From Chloroflexota bacterium (GTDB lineage: Bacteria > Chloroflexota > Dehalococcoidia > Lucifugimonadales > UBA3495), in the NCBI GenBank assembly GCA_009840165.1, contig VXOG01000028.1, forward strand, positions 91,937 to 155,936: DNA of 64,000 bases, written 5' to 3'. The position numbers and the translations under genes were made by a program. Positions within the stretch are counted from its first letter, which is position 1, and every line of letters begins with the position of its first letter. The notes beneath the pieces were generated by a model that made no database searches, was not told where the DNA came from, and saw only the letters and a list, made by a program, of their open reading frames with translations. Shown one piece after another: positions 9,650-18,983 of the stretch.

Positions 9650-10435
9650 ATGGCTGCAAGCGCAGTTGCAACCCGTCCCGCTATTCGCGCCATCGACGTC
9701 GGGGTCTATTACGGCTCTAACAAGGTCATCGAAGGCGTGACGATGGACATGCCGGAAAACGAAATCACCGCCATCATCGGCCCCAGCGGCGCCGGCAAAA
9801 GCACTCTGCTCCGCTGCATCAACCGTATGAACGACCTAATCGAAATCTTCCGCATGGAGGGCGAGATGTGGTTCGGCGATTTCAACCTCTACGCGCCCGA
9901 TTCCGATCCCACCCAGATCCGCTACCGCATCGGAATGGTGTTCCAGCGCCCCAACCCTTTCCCGAAGTCAATCTACGAAAACGTAGCTTTCGGGCCCAAG
10001 ATCAACGGGTTCACCGGCAGTATGGACGACATCGTGGAGCAGTCCCTACAGGGTGCGGCCCTTTGGGACGAGGTCAAGGATCGCCTCAGGGAGTCGGCTT
10101 TGGCGCTTTCCGGCGGCCAGCAGCAGCGCCTGTGCATCGCCCGTGCGTTGGCCGTCGAACCCAGCGTCATCCTCATGGACGAACCTTGCTCGGCCCTGGA
10201 CCCCATCGCCACCCTGGCCATCGAAGAGCTGATGCAGGAGCTGAAAAAGCGCTACAGCATCGTCATCGTAACCCACAACATGCAGCAGGCGGGCCGCGTC
10301 TCCGACAAGACCGCGTTCCTGATGCCAGACGAGAACCGGGTCGCCCACCTCATCGAGTTTGGCGACACCCGCACCCTTTTCACCAACCCCTCCTACGAAC
10401 GCACCGAAGCATACATCACCGGGCGGTTCGGCTAA
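9650..10435 (+). CDS. pstB: Phosphate ABC transporter ATP-binding protein PstB
   Basis: [21 protein letters not shown] Walker [17 protein letters not shown] signature, [12 protein letters not shown] Walker B. Confidence 0.97.
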   Translation: MAASAVATRPAIRAIDVGVYYGSNKVIEGVTMDMPENEITAIIGPSGAGKSTLLRCINRMNDLIEIFRMEGEMWFGDFNLYAPDSDPTQIRYRIGMVFQRPNPFPKSIYENVAFGPKINGFTGSMDDIVEQSLQGAALWDEVKDRLRESALALSGGQQQRLCIARALAVEPSVILMDEPCSALDPIATLAIEELMQELKKRYSIVIVTHNMQQAGRVSDKTAFLMPDENRVAHLIEFGDTRTLFTNPSYERTEAYITGRFG

Positions 10436-10490
10436 CCTTCCACTCGCCGGGCCGGCCGCGCAGACACGGGAACCATCGGGAGACGCTGAA

Positions 10491-11165
10491 ATGCTACGCT
10501 CCGACTACGACCGCAATCTGACCGACCTGCAAACTGACCTGGCCGAAATGGGCAGCCTGGTGGAATCGGCTACCCAATTGGCTCTTAGTGCCCTCGAATC
10601 CCAAAACGTCGGGCTGGCTCAACAGGTTATTGACGCCGACGACGACATCGACCGCCTGCAAGACGCTCTTGAAAGCAAGTGCGTCATGCTCTTGGCTACT
10701 CAGCAGCCGGCCGCCACCGACTTAAGGGCCGTTTTGTGCGCTGTCCACATCGCCGCCGAGCTGGAGCGCATGGGAGACTACGCCGAGGGCATCGCAAAAA
10801 TCTGCATCCGCATCGGCGATCAGCCTCTGGTCAAGCCGCTGATTGATATTCCGCGAATGGCTGAACTCGCGTTGAAGATGCTTGACGAGAGCTTGCTGGC
10901 GTACACCAGCCGGGACGAATGGCTGGCCCGCAAAGTGTGCGCCGATGACGATGCGATTGACGACCTGTACAATCAGATCTACCGCGAATTGCTGACCTAC
11001 ATGCTCTCCGATCCCAGGACCATTGAGCGCGCTACCTATTTGCTGTGGGTCGCCCACAACCTGGAGCGCATCGCCGACCGGGCCACCAACATCGGCGAGC
11101 GCGTTCTATGGCTGGTCACCGGCAATACCGTGGGCAATCGCCCCGAAAACCGGTCGTTGCGGTAG
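10491..11165 (+). CDS. phoU: Phosphate signalling complex protein PhoU
   Basis: MLRSDYDRNLTDLQTDLAEMGSLVESA...LERMGDYAEGIAKI...NLERIADRATNIGERV. Confidence 0.93.
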   Translation: MLRSDYDRNLTDLQTDLAEMGSLVESATQLALSALESQNVGLAQQVIDADDDIDRLQDALESKCVMLLATQQPAATDLRAVLCAVHIAAELERMGDYAEGIAKICIRIGDQPLVKPLIDIPRMAELALKMLDESLLAYTSRDEWLARKVCADDDAIDDLYNQIYRELLTYMLSDPRTIERATYLLWVAHNLERIADRATNIGERVLWLVTGNTVGNRPENRSLR

Positions 11166-11191
11166 ATCCGAAAAATTCGCTCCGGCCAGCG

Positions 11192-11220
11192 TTGACAATT
11201 CCCGACCCCGGCAGTATAGT
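11192..11220 (+). promoter_or_regulatory. Sigma70-like promoter TTGACA-17-TATAGT upstream of the siroheme reductase gene
   Basis: -35 TTGACA 11192-11197, 17 bp spacer, -10 TATAGT 11215-11220. Confidence 0.7.
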
Positions 11221-11329
11221 TTTCGCAAATGCAAAGTAGTTGCAAAACCGTCGCCTTCTGCACTTGTTCTTGTCCACGCACATTGGGGGCAGGACTACCC
11301 TAACTTGACCCGTACAGGCGCCGCCCGCT

Positions 11330-11365
11330 CCCACCGATTTTGCCATTGGCACGGTGGGATTTTTT
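11330..11365 (+). terminator. Intrinsic-terminator-like hairpin in the intergenic leader
   Basis: CCCACCG (11330-11336) pairs with CGGTGGG (11352-11358), followed by ATTTTTT. Confidence 0.65.
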
Positions 11366-11388
11366 GTGTCACAACCGAGGAGGACACC

Positions 11389-13224
11389 TTGACCACCCAA
11401 GCCCAATCCCCCAGCCTGGAAGACATCCACGCATCCAGCCTCAAGCTGGCGGAAGACGCCGGCGCCATCATCCCGTTCATGGAGGATGAAATTCAGCGTT
11501 TCGACGGTGAGGTCGATCGCTTCCGCACGGGCGAGCTGGACAACACTGTCTTCACCCCGTTCCGCCTGCGTCAAGGCGTGTATGGCCAGCGCCAAGCCGA
11601 TGTGCAGATGATCAGGGTCAAGTTGCCCGGCGGCATCATCTCCGCGGATATGCTCGACTGCTTCGGGGAAATCTCCGAAAAATACGCTCCCCTGAAGAAG
11701 GGGCACATCACCACCCGCGAAAACATCCAGCTCCACCACATCCCGCTGGAGCAAACCTCTGAAGTGCTGCTCGAACTGGGCCGCGTGGGCCTCTCCACCC
11801 GCGAAGCGTGCGGCAACACCGTTCGCAACGTGGTCGGCCCCGCCACAGCCGGCGTGAGTCCAGAGGAAGTGTTTGACCCCACGCCCTACCTGACCGCATA
11901 CGTCCGTTTCGGCGTCCGTCACCCCATCACCCAGAACTTCCCCCGCAAGTTCAAGTCGGCTTTCACCGGCAACGACAAGCGGGACGAAGTGGCGGCGGCG
12001 ATCCAGGACTTGACCTTCGTTTCGCAATACCAGGAAGTGGACGGCGAGCAGCGTAAGGGCTTCAAGGTCTATTGCGGCGGCGGAACGTCCATCATGCCCC
12101 GGCTGGCCAAGCCCCTCTACGAATGGGTATCCGAGGACGACTACCTTCGCGTAGCTCTCGCGGTATGGACCGTTTTCAACAACGCCGACATCCTCCGCAA
12201 GAACCGCATGATGGCCCGCCTCAAGGTGTTGATCGACAAGATCGGCCTGGACGAGTTCCGCACTATGGTGGACGCCGAGTTGGCCAACATAGGCCCCATC
12301 GACTTCCGGCCCCTGATGGCCGCCGAAGAAATCCAGCGCGAAGACCCGCCCACGCAGCCTGCTTCATCCAACGGCAATGATTCCAGCCCGGAATACCAGG
12401 CATGGCTCAACTCCAACGTGGAATCGCAGCGGCAGGATGGCTACCACGTCATCTACATTAAGGCCGTCCGCGGCGACCTCAATCCGGCCCAGTTCCACGG
12501 CCTGGCGGATATAGTCCGCAAGTACACCGGCGGCAAGGCCCGCACCACCCAGGAACAGAACATCGTCCTCCGCTGGGTTCCCACGGGATACCTGCACGAC
12601 GTGTGGGAAGCGCTCAAAGAACTGGAACTCGCCGAAGCCGGCCACAACCACATCAGCAACGTGGTCTCCTGCCCCGGCACCGACAGCTGCAAACTGGGCA
12701 TCACTGCGTCAATGGGATTGGCTAAAGCCCTCCGGGATGAAATGTCGAACTGGAACGGCCTCGCTGATGACGCCGGCGTCGGCGACATCAAAATCAAAAT
12801 GAGCGGCTGCCCCAACGGCTGCGGCCTCCATCACATCGCCAACATCGGGTTCCACGGCGCGGCGGTCAAGGGCGTGGACGCCCAGCAGATACCGTCCTAC
12901 GAACTGTTCCTTGGCGGCAACTACGGCGACAACCAAGTTGAGGACTCTCGGATTGGCACTCGCGTCCCCAAGGTCAAGGTGCCCGCGAAGTTGGTCCCGT
13001 CGGTGCTGAAAGACATCGTCACCTACTACAAGGACAACCGCAGCGACGACTCCGAGAGTTTCAACGACTTCCTTGACCGCGTGGGCCTCGAAGAGCTTAC
13101 TTCGGTCGCTGCCCGCGCCCAGGAAGTTGGACACGAAGCCGAGGGCGGCGGCGAGATGTACTTCGACTGGGAGCGCACCAATCAGTACGTGCTGGAACGC
13201 GGCGAAGGCGAATGCGCCGTCTAG
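11389..13224 (+). CDS. Nitrite/sulfite reductase (siroheme, 4Fe-4S, NirA/CysI family)
   Basis: KKGHITTRENIQLHH, ACGNTVRNVVGP, VVSCPGTDSCKLGIT, MSGCPNGCGLHH; TTG start at 11389 preceded by GAGGAGG. Confidence 0.93.
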   Translation: MTTQAQSPSLEDIHASSLKLAEDAGAIIPFMEDEIQRFDGEVDRFRTGELDNTVFTPFRLRQGVYGQRQADVQMIRVKLPGGIISADMLDCFGEISEKYAPLKKGHITTRENIQLHHIPLEQTSEVLLELGRVGLSTREACGNTVRNVVGPATAGVSPEEVFDPTPYLTAYVRFGVRHPITQNFPRKFKSAFTGNDKRDEVAAAIQDLTFVSQYQEVDGEQRKGFKVYCGGGTSIMPRLAKPLYEWVSEDDYLRVALAVWTVFNNADILRKNRMMARLKVLIDKIGLDEFRTMVDAELANIGPIDFRPLMAAEEIQREDPPTQPASSNGNDSSPEYQAWLNSNVESQRQDGYHVIYIKAVRGDLNPAQFHGLADIVRKYTGGKARTTQEQNIVLRWVPTGYLHDVWEALKELELAEAGHNHISNVVSCPGTDSCKLGITASMGLAKALRDEMSNWNGLADDAGVGDIKIKMSGCPNGCGLHHIANIGFHGAAVKGVDAQQIPSYELFLGGNYGDNQVEDSRIGTRVPKVKVPAKLVPSVLKDIVTYYKDNRSDDSESFNDFLDRVGLEELTSVAARAQEVGHEAEGGGEMYFDWERTNQYVLERGEGECAV

Positions 13225-13245
13225 CAACTCCCACACGGTAACGCA

Positions 13246-14070
13246 ATGGCTGCGGCATCCCTGAACGGAAGAGTGCTGGCCTTTGTCGAGGCTCGAATGC
13301 CCGACGAAATGGCCAGCCTCATTCGCCGGCATGGTGGCGTCCCCTATGGCGCGCCTGTCCTCCAGGAACACTACCTCAAGGACAGCCCGGAGGTTCAGCA
13401 GGCGATCACGGATGTTTGCGAAGGTCGGGTTGACACCGCCGTCTTTCTAACCGGCGTGGGCGCTAACGCCATGATGGGCATCGCCGAGGCGATGGGACGC
13501 CTGCCGGAGTTTGAGGACGCGCTGCGCGATATTACGGTGGTAGCGCGCAGTCCCAAGCCCGGCCGTGTTCTGCGACGCCACAAAATCCCCATTACCATCA
13601 TGCCGCCCGAACCCTACACTTCCTCGGATCTGACTGCTGCCATGGCGGCGCTGGACCTCAGCGGCAAGAGGGTAGTTTTCCAGCGATACGGCGGTCCCGA
13701 CTCCGAGCTACCGACATACCTGCGCGAACAGGGAGCGAACTACCAGGAACTGACCCTGTATGATTGGGGTCTGCCCGACGACACCAGCCCGGTCGTCAAG
13801 TTGATCGACCGCATAGAACGCGGAGAGGTGGACGCCCTGGCGTTCACCAGCCGACCCCAGGTGCCCAACTTGTTGGACATCGCCACCCAAGCCGGCAAGG
13901 AGGAGTCGCTCAGGAGCAGCCTTGCCGGCTCCGTTGCCGTCGCGTCGGTGGGGCCCGTCTGCACCCGCAAGCTTCTGGAGCAAGGAATCAACGTTGACAT
14001 CGAGCCGGAGCACCCCCACATGGGCAACCTGGTAATGGCCGTAGCCGACTATTTCGACGGCCGCTCCTAG
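13246..14070 (+). CDS. hemD: Uroporphyrinogen-III synthase (HemD family)
   Basis: HemD-like organisation (VFLTGVGANAMM, ALAFTSRPQVPNLLDIA, VASVGPVCTRKLLEQGI); adjacent to a siroheme enzyme. Confidence 0.82.
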   Translation: MAAASLNGRVLAFVEARMPDEMASLIRRHGGVPYGAPVLQEHYLKDSPEVQQAITDVCEGRVDTAVFLTGVGANAMMGIAEAMGRLPEFEDALRDITVVARSPKPGRVLRRHKIPITIMPPEPYTSSDLTAAMAALDLSGKRVVFQRYGGPDSELPTYLREQGANYQELTLYDWGLPDDTSPVVKLIDRIERGEVDALAFTSRPQVPNLLDIATQAGKEESLRSSLAGSVAVASVGPVCTRKLLEQGINVDIEPEHPHMGNLVMAVADYFDGRS

Positions 14071-14399
14071 TATTTGAACTCTTCCCGCACCGGGCTGAAT
14101 ATGTCCAGGGCGATGGCTTTGGTTTCCTGCCCTTTGGCATAGTGCTCCACGTCGCCGGGGATTATGTACATATCCCCCGGCTTGAGCACTCTCACCTCGC
14201 CGCCGATTCCCATTTCCAGCTCGCCCTCGACTATGATGCCGCCCTGTTCATGCGGGTGGGTGTGCAACGGCACCAAGGCGCCGGCCTCCACTTCCACCAA
14301 AGAGAACAGCATCTGCGCCCCCCAGAATGTCCGCGTGCGCGCGCCCTCCGCCAACTCTTTGTAGCCACGGCCGCTCGGCTCCAGAAAATACTTGCTCAT
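14067..14399 (-). CDS. Cupin-domain protein
   Basis: GALVPLHTHPHEQGGIIVEGELEMGIGGEVRVLKPGDMYIIPGDVEH cupin motifs. Confidence 0.9.
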   Translation of the reverse strand: MSKYFLEPSGRGYKELAEGARTRTFWGAQMLFSLVEVEAGALVPLHTHPHEQGGIIVEGELEMGIGGEVRVLKPGDMYIIPGDVEHYAKGQETKAIALDIFSPVREEFKY

Positions 14400-14423
14400 A
14401 GGTCGTCTCCTTATTGGTTGCAG

Positions 14424-15299
14424 TCAGTCAAACCCCAACCCTTTTTCCTTCAGGCTGCTGAAGCGTCCGCCCTGTCCTATTATCAAGTGGTCCAGCAGTT
14501 CAATGTCCATCAATTTGCCGGCGGATACCAGGTCGCGGGTAACCGCCACGTCCTCGGCGCTTGGCGTCGGGTCACCCGATGGGTGGTTGTGCACCACGAT
14601 GATCGAAGGGGCGTTCTCCCGCACTGCCGGCCGTAGAACCTCCGCAGGGCGTACCGCGCTGCTGTTCACGGTGCCGATGTAGATTTGACGCTTGGCTACA
14701 ACCTGATTGCGCGTATTCAGCAACAGGACAACCAGGTGCTCTTGCGCCAAAAGCGACATCTCCGCCGCCACCAGGTTCGCGGCGTCCTGAGGACAGGAGA
14801 TCTGCGCCCTTTCCTCCGGCGCCAGCGACGCGATGCGCCGGCCCAACTCCAGGGCCGCCAGGATCTCGCAGGTCTTGGCGTCGCTCAGGCCGCGCTGGCT
14901 ATTGAGTTCAGCGTAGCCCACTCGCGCCAGCCCTCCCAGCCCCTCAAACTCCGCCAGCACCCGCGTCGCCAGGCTGATGGCGTTTTCCCCGGCGATACCC
15001 GTCCGGAGCAGAATCGCAACCAGTTCGGCGTTGTTCAGGTAGCGCGGGCCGTGCTCCCGCAGTCGTTCCCGTGGCCGTTCCTGCGCCGGCATTTGCCGAA
15101 TAGTGGGCTGGTAGGAAGGACGCTCCGGGCGACGGGGCGCTGGTTTAGCAGGGGAGGAACCCACCGGCCCGGAATTGCCGGGAGCCTCGGGATCCTTTGC
15201 TGAGACGCCGGCGATGATTTCCTCAAGATAGGCCCGGAAATCATCCAGCGCAGCGGCTTCGGCGGCCGATCCAGCTATGACCATCGTCTTCTCCGGCAC
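14424..15299 (-). CDS. radC: RadC family (JAB-domain, UPF0758) protein
   Basis: RERLREHGPRYLNNAELVAILLRTG...IIVVHNHPSGDPTPSAEDVAVTRDL. Confidence 0.94.
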   Translation of the reverse strand: MPEKTMVIAGSAAEAAALDDFRAYLEEIIAGVSAKDPEAPGNSGPVGSSPAKPAPRRPERPSYQPTIRQMPAQERPRERLREHGPRYLNNAELVAILLRTGIAGENAISLATRVLAEFEGLGGLARVGYAELNSQRGLSDAKTCEILAALELGRRIASLAPEERAQISCPQDAANLVAAEMSLLAQEHLVVLLLNTRNQVVAKRQIYIGTVNSSAVRPAEVLRPAVRENAPSIIVVHNHPSGDPTPSAEDVAVTRDLVSAGKLMDIELLDHLIIGQGGRFSSLKEKGLGFD

Positions 15300-15344
15300 A
15301 AAATAGCGTCGCCGGCCAGTCTAAATCGGCTCCCTTCCATTGCG

Positions 15345-16466
15345 CTACAGTGTGCTGTCATCAATGTATCGGCCCGGCAAAAATTCGTGGGCGTCCAGGT
15401 CATCGATGGCGGTCAAGGTGCGAGTCAAGAATACTTCGGCCAGTTGTAGGCTGCGGTCGCTAGAGAAGTCGAGCTGCCCGCCGGCGACAATCGGAGTCAG
15501 GAAGCACCCCAGCATAACCTGGCGATAGCTGCGCCAGCATTCCTCGAACGTGAAGTCTTCCACCCCGGTACTGCGAAGGACTTGGTGGTATTCGGACAGT
15601 ACCTCCCGCTCAATCTCCCGGCGAACTCCGGGGGCAACGCTGGATGACAGGAAGTAGGCCACGTCGTACAGCCCACTGGATATGCCGCAAACCTGCCAGT
15701 CAACGACGGCGAAATCATCGCTGTCGGCGCTGAAGAACATGTTGTCCAGCCTGAAATCGCCGTGGGAAAACGTTCTCGACCCGGCGGCTACGGCGTCCAG
15801 GTGCTCAACGATACTTCGCCCGTATTCCTCGGCGAGCCACCGCATCGGGTCCGGGAAAAGGTGCCCGAAACGGTTGAGAGCGGCCGGCAGGCTGGCCTGA
15901 TATACCGCGCGAACCAGCGGACGGCGTTCCGGGCTCGTGGAATCATGAAAACCCGATATGGGCGGTTCGTCCACCTTGTTCCAGTAGCGTCCGTGCAGGC
16001 GGGCCACCGCCCGGATGGCGGTCTTCGCCTGCTCCGGGCTGGCACCGTCGAGCTGGTCCACCGACGCCATCTCGCGTAAATCCTCCAACACCAGCACAAA
16101 GCGATGACTGCTGTCATCGAAGTCGCCATACAGGAGGGCCGGTGATCGGACCGGGACATGGTGCGCCACCTGGCGGTAATAGGCATACTCCCGGTAGTAC
16201 AACCCCAGCGTGCGCGCGGTCTGTGCCGTTTCCGGGTGCGAACTGGGCAGTTTGACGATGACGGTTTGGGGGCCGGCGGAGTCAACATCCCGGTACGACA
16301 GGTGACAGCGCAGGATTTTCCCCACCAGGCCAACGCCGCTGCCGATTTCCTCGACAACGGCGTTTTGGATTTCCGGCGAATCACTGTCGCCGCCGTCGGA
16401 CAACGCCCGCGCCAGCCAGTCAGTGGTTAGTTCGCTTTCCGTTCCGGGTATGCCGAGGCTGACCAT
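15345..16466 (-). CDS. Phosphotransferase (aminoglycoside phosphotransferase / EcKinase-like fold)
   Basis: FSHGDFRLDNMFF and FAVVDWQ catalytic motifs. Confidence 0.85.
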   Translation of the reverse strand: MVSLGIPGTESELTTDWLARALSDGGDSDSPEIQNAVVEEIGSGVGLVGKILRCHLSYRDVDSAGPQTVIVKLPSSHPETAQTARTLGLYYREYAYYRQVAHHVPVRSPALLYGDFDDSSHRFVLVLEDLREMASVDQLDGASPEQAKTAIRAVARLHGRYWNKVDEPPISGFHDSTSPERRPLVRAVYQASLPAALNRFGHLFPDPMRWLAEEYGRSIVEHLDAVAAGSRTFSHGDFRLDNMFFSADSDDFAVVDWQVCGISSGLYDVAYFLSSSVAPGVRREIEREVLSEYHQVLRSTGVEDFTFEECWRSYRQVMLGCFLTPIVAGGQLDFSSDRSLQLAEVFLTRTLTAIDDLDAHEFLPGRYIDDSTL

Positions 16467-18112
16467 CAGTCAAATCGGAACTTGGAGAACGTGCCTTCTT
16501 CCTTGGTAATGAATTCCAGCAGCGCCGGCCGGCCCTCGGCGTTGGCCTGCATCGCCCGCTGCATGGCCGGCTTGATTTCGTCCGGTGTGTGGATCTGTTC
16601 CGCGTAAGCGCCCAGGGCCACGGCCACCTGGTAGAAATCGCCGCTCAAGTCCTTGAGGCCGTAGCGTTCCACTGCTGTCGGAATGCGGCTGTCGGGGTAG
16701 ATGGCCATGGTGGAGTTATTCATCACCACCGTGGTAATCGGGATGTTGGCGCGAACCGCGGTTTCCACGTCCAGCCCCACCATGCCAAACGCGGCATCTC
16801 CCATGAAGTTGATAACCATTTTTTCGGGGGCCGCCATCTTTGCGCCCATGGCCAGGCCCAGGCTGTAGCCCAGCTGCGTGGACTTGCCCCATCCGATGAA
16901 ACTGCGCGGCGCGCGGGCTTCCCAGAACGGCGACACCTGTTCGCGCGGGCTGCCGGATTCATGGGTGACGATGGTGTTATCCAGGTCAACGGTGTGCATG
17001 ATGTCCCACACCACCCGGTACGGGTTCAGCGGCACCTCGTCGCTGGTGAGCCGGGGCAGCCACTCGGCCATCCAGGCTTCCCGGCTGGCGGTGATTTCGC
17101 CGGCAAGCTCCTGGTTCGGGGCACGTTGCTGCGCCCCTTGCGCCTTCAATTCATCGATGAACTGGCGCAGTGCCAGCTTGGCGTCGCCGAGGATGGGATA
17201 CTCCGTGCGGTAGTCCTTGTTTATGTCGCCGTCGCCGTTGGTGAGGTGGATCAGCGTTTTGCCTGCGGGGATCGGCACCGTGAAACTGCTCTTGGTGAAA
17301 CTGACGCCAGCCCCAAACACCACGTCGCAGTTGGTGAGGAACCGATGCACCGGCCCGGTTTGGCTGGAACCGCCCACTCCCAACGATAGCGGATGATTCT
17401 CCGGGAAGGCGCTCTTGCCTTCCAACGTGGTCAGCACCGGAATCTGCAAAAACTCGGCCAGTTCCAGCAACTCGTCCGTGGCCTCGGCATACAGAACCCC
17501 CTGGCCGGCCATTATCACCGGACGCTGCGCCGTCAGGAATCCGCGCGCCGCGCGGGTCACCGCCGCCGGGTCGGCCGCCACCCGCATCTGCACCGGCGGC
17601 ACGTAGTCGAAATCCTCTTCGCTGATCTGATCGGACACCAGGTCCGACGGAATTTCCAACAGCACCGGCCCCGGCTTGCCCGAGCGCAATTTGGTGAAAG
17701 CCTGTCGAAACAGTTCCGGCACCCGGTCCGCAAAGTTCACGTGGGCGGCCCACTTGGTGATCGAGTCGTAAGCCTGCACCGGGTGAAAGTTGGGCTCGAC
17801 TCCAAGACGATTCCGGGCCACGCCGGCCGGCAGGACCAGGATAGGCACCGAGTCCGCATACGCCTGGGCAACCCCACCGAATGCGTTTTCCGCGCCCGGT
17901 CCGTTCTGGGCCAGGAAAATTCCGGTCTTCTTGCCGTTGGTGATCCTGGAGAATCCATCGGCCATGTGTACGCCGGTGCGTTCCTGGCGGCAAACCACCG
18001 GCCGGATACCGGCAATGGCGGCGGCTTCGATGAGGGGATTGGACGGCATGACTGCGATCCAGTCCACGCCCTCCATCTTCAATACGTTGGCTACAGCGGT
18101 AACTCCGTCCAC
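16466..18112 (-). CDS. Thiamine-pyrophosphate-dependent enzyme (acetolactate synthase large-subunit-like)
   Basis: PSNPLIEAAA, CRQERTGVHMADGFSRITNGKK, LAQNGPGAENAFGGVAQAY, NFMGDAAFGMVGLDVETAVRANIPITTVVMNN; GTG start at 18112 with AGGAGG 9 nt upstream preferred over ATG 18160. Confidence 0.9.
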   Translation of the reverse strand: MDGVTAVANVLKMEGVDWIAVMPSNPLIEAAAIAGIRPVVCRQERTGVHMADGFSRITNGKKTGIFLAQNGPGAENAFGGVAQAYADSVPILVLPAGVARNRLGVEPNFHPVQAYDSITKWAAHVNFADRVPELFRQAFTKLRSGKPGPVLLEIPSDLVSDQISEEDFDYVPPVQMRVAADPAAVTRAARGFLTAQRPVIMAGQGVLYAEATDELLELAEFLQIPVLTTLEGKSAFPENHPLSLGVGGSSQTGPVHRFLTNCDVVFGAGVSFTKSSFTVPIPAGKTLIHLTNGDGDINKDYRTEYPILGDAKLALRQFIDELKAQGAQQRAPNQELAGEITASREAWMAEWLPRLTSDEVPLNPYRVVWDIMHTVDLDNTIVTHESGSPREQVSPFWEARAPRSFIGWGKSTQLGYSLGLAMGAKMAAPEKMVINFMGDAAFGMVGLDVETAVRANIPITTVVMNNSTMAIYPDSRIPTAVERYGLKDLSGDFYQVAVALGAYAEQIHTPDEIKPAMQRAMQANAEGRPALLEFITKEEGTFSKFRFD

Positions 18113-18163
18113 GGTACGGTTCCTCCTATCCTTCTGCTCTGTTGTTCCGGTCCTTCTCATCTG

Positions 18164-18190
18164 TCATTCCGGCGAAAGCCGGAATCCGGA
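18164..18190. repeat. REP-like TCATTCCGGCGAAAGCCGGAATCCGGA
   Basis: Compensatory C-G swap in the stem relative to 4561 copy. Confidence 0.85.
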
Positions 18191-18214
18191 ACGTATTTCG
18201 CAATCAAAATCCCG

Positions 18215-18928
18215 TCAGCCAATCTCGGCGAGGAAAGCGTCCATCGCGGCGTTGAATTCGCCGGGCTTTTCAACCATGGGGAAGTGGCCCGCGTCCTTCA
18301 TCTTGATGAGCTTGGAGCCGGGAACGGCGCGGTGAATTTCCTCTTCATAATCGCCAGTGGCCAACGGGTCGTCCACGCCCTGGATTAGCAACAGCGGAGT
18401 TTCTAGCGTGTGGATGCGGTCACGCACGTCGAACCGATCAATCACTACCAGGTCGTGGTGTTGCGCCGCCGGGCCGACCTCACGATGCCGTTGCAGCAGT
18501 TTCTCGCGCAGTTCCGGTTCGATGAAGTGCATAATGCCGTCCATCATCCCCAGCCACTTCTCATACGTTGCTGCGTCGGCGGCCGCGTCAAGACGGAACT
18601 GCAAGTCTTCGGGACGCCTCCGCTTGGGCCGCATGGCAATCGTCATCAAGGCCAGCCCCTTTAATTCTTGGGGATAGTCAAGGGCGTACTGCAACGCGAT
18701 ACATGCCCCCAGCGTGAAGCCGCTCAACACGAGGTCGTGGTCGTGTCCTTGAGCGTGCAGCCAGCCACGCAGCCAGTCGGTGTACCGCTCCACGCTGCTA
18801 CAGGGAGTCCCACCTAGGTGGCCAGGTAAATGAGGGGCCAAGCTGCCCGGATAATGCGCCAACTGGTTGACGTAGGAATCCGCGCATCCGCCCGCGCCGG
18901 GGCCGTGAATGAAAACCAATTGCGCCAT
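18215..18928 (-). CDS. Alpha/beta hydrolase
   Basis: LVFIHGPGAGG..., LVLSGFTLGACIALQYAL, LLIQGVDDPLATGDY, DAGHFPMVEKPGEF. Confidence 0.88.
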   Translation of the reverse strand: MAQLVFIHGPGAGGCADSYVNQLAHYPGSLAPHLPGHLGGTPCSSVERYTDWLRGWLHAQGHDHDLVLSGFTLGACIALQYALDYPQELKGLALMTIAMRPKRRRPEDLQFRLDAAADAATYEKWLGMMDGIMHFIEPELREKLLQRHREVGPAAQHHDLVVIDRFDVRDRIHTLETPLLLIQGVDDPLATGDYEEEIHRAVPGSKLIKMKDAGHFPMVEKPGEFNAAMDAFLAEIG

Positions 18929-18983
18929 CGTAACCTCGCCGGCGTAAGGGCTGCGGGCATTCTAGGCGCGGGGGCGAATCGGG

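Noticed and set aside
11116-12027. 303 aa minus-strand ORF
   Set aside because: Antisense to the siroheme reductase and leader; no recognisable domain.
17393-18388. 331 aa plus-strand ORF
   Set aside because: Antisense to the TPP enzyme and hydrolase; no domain.
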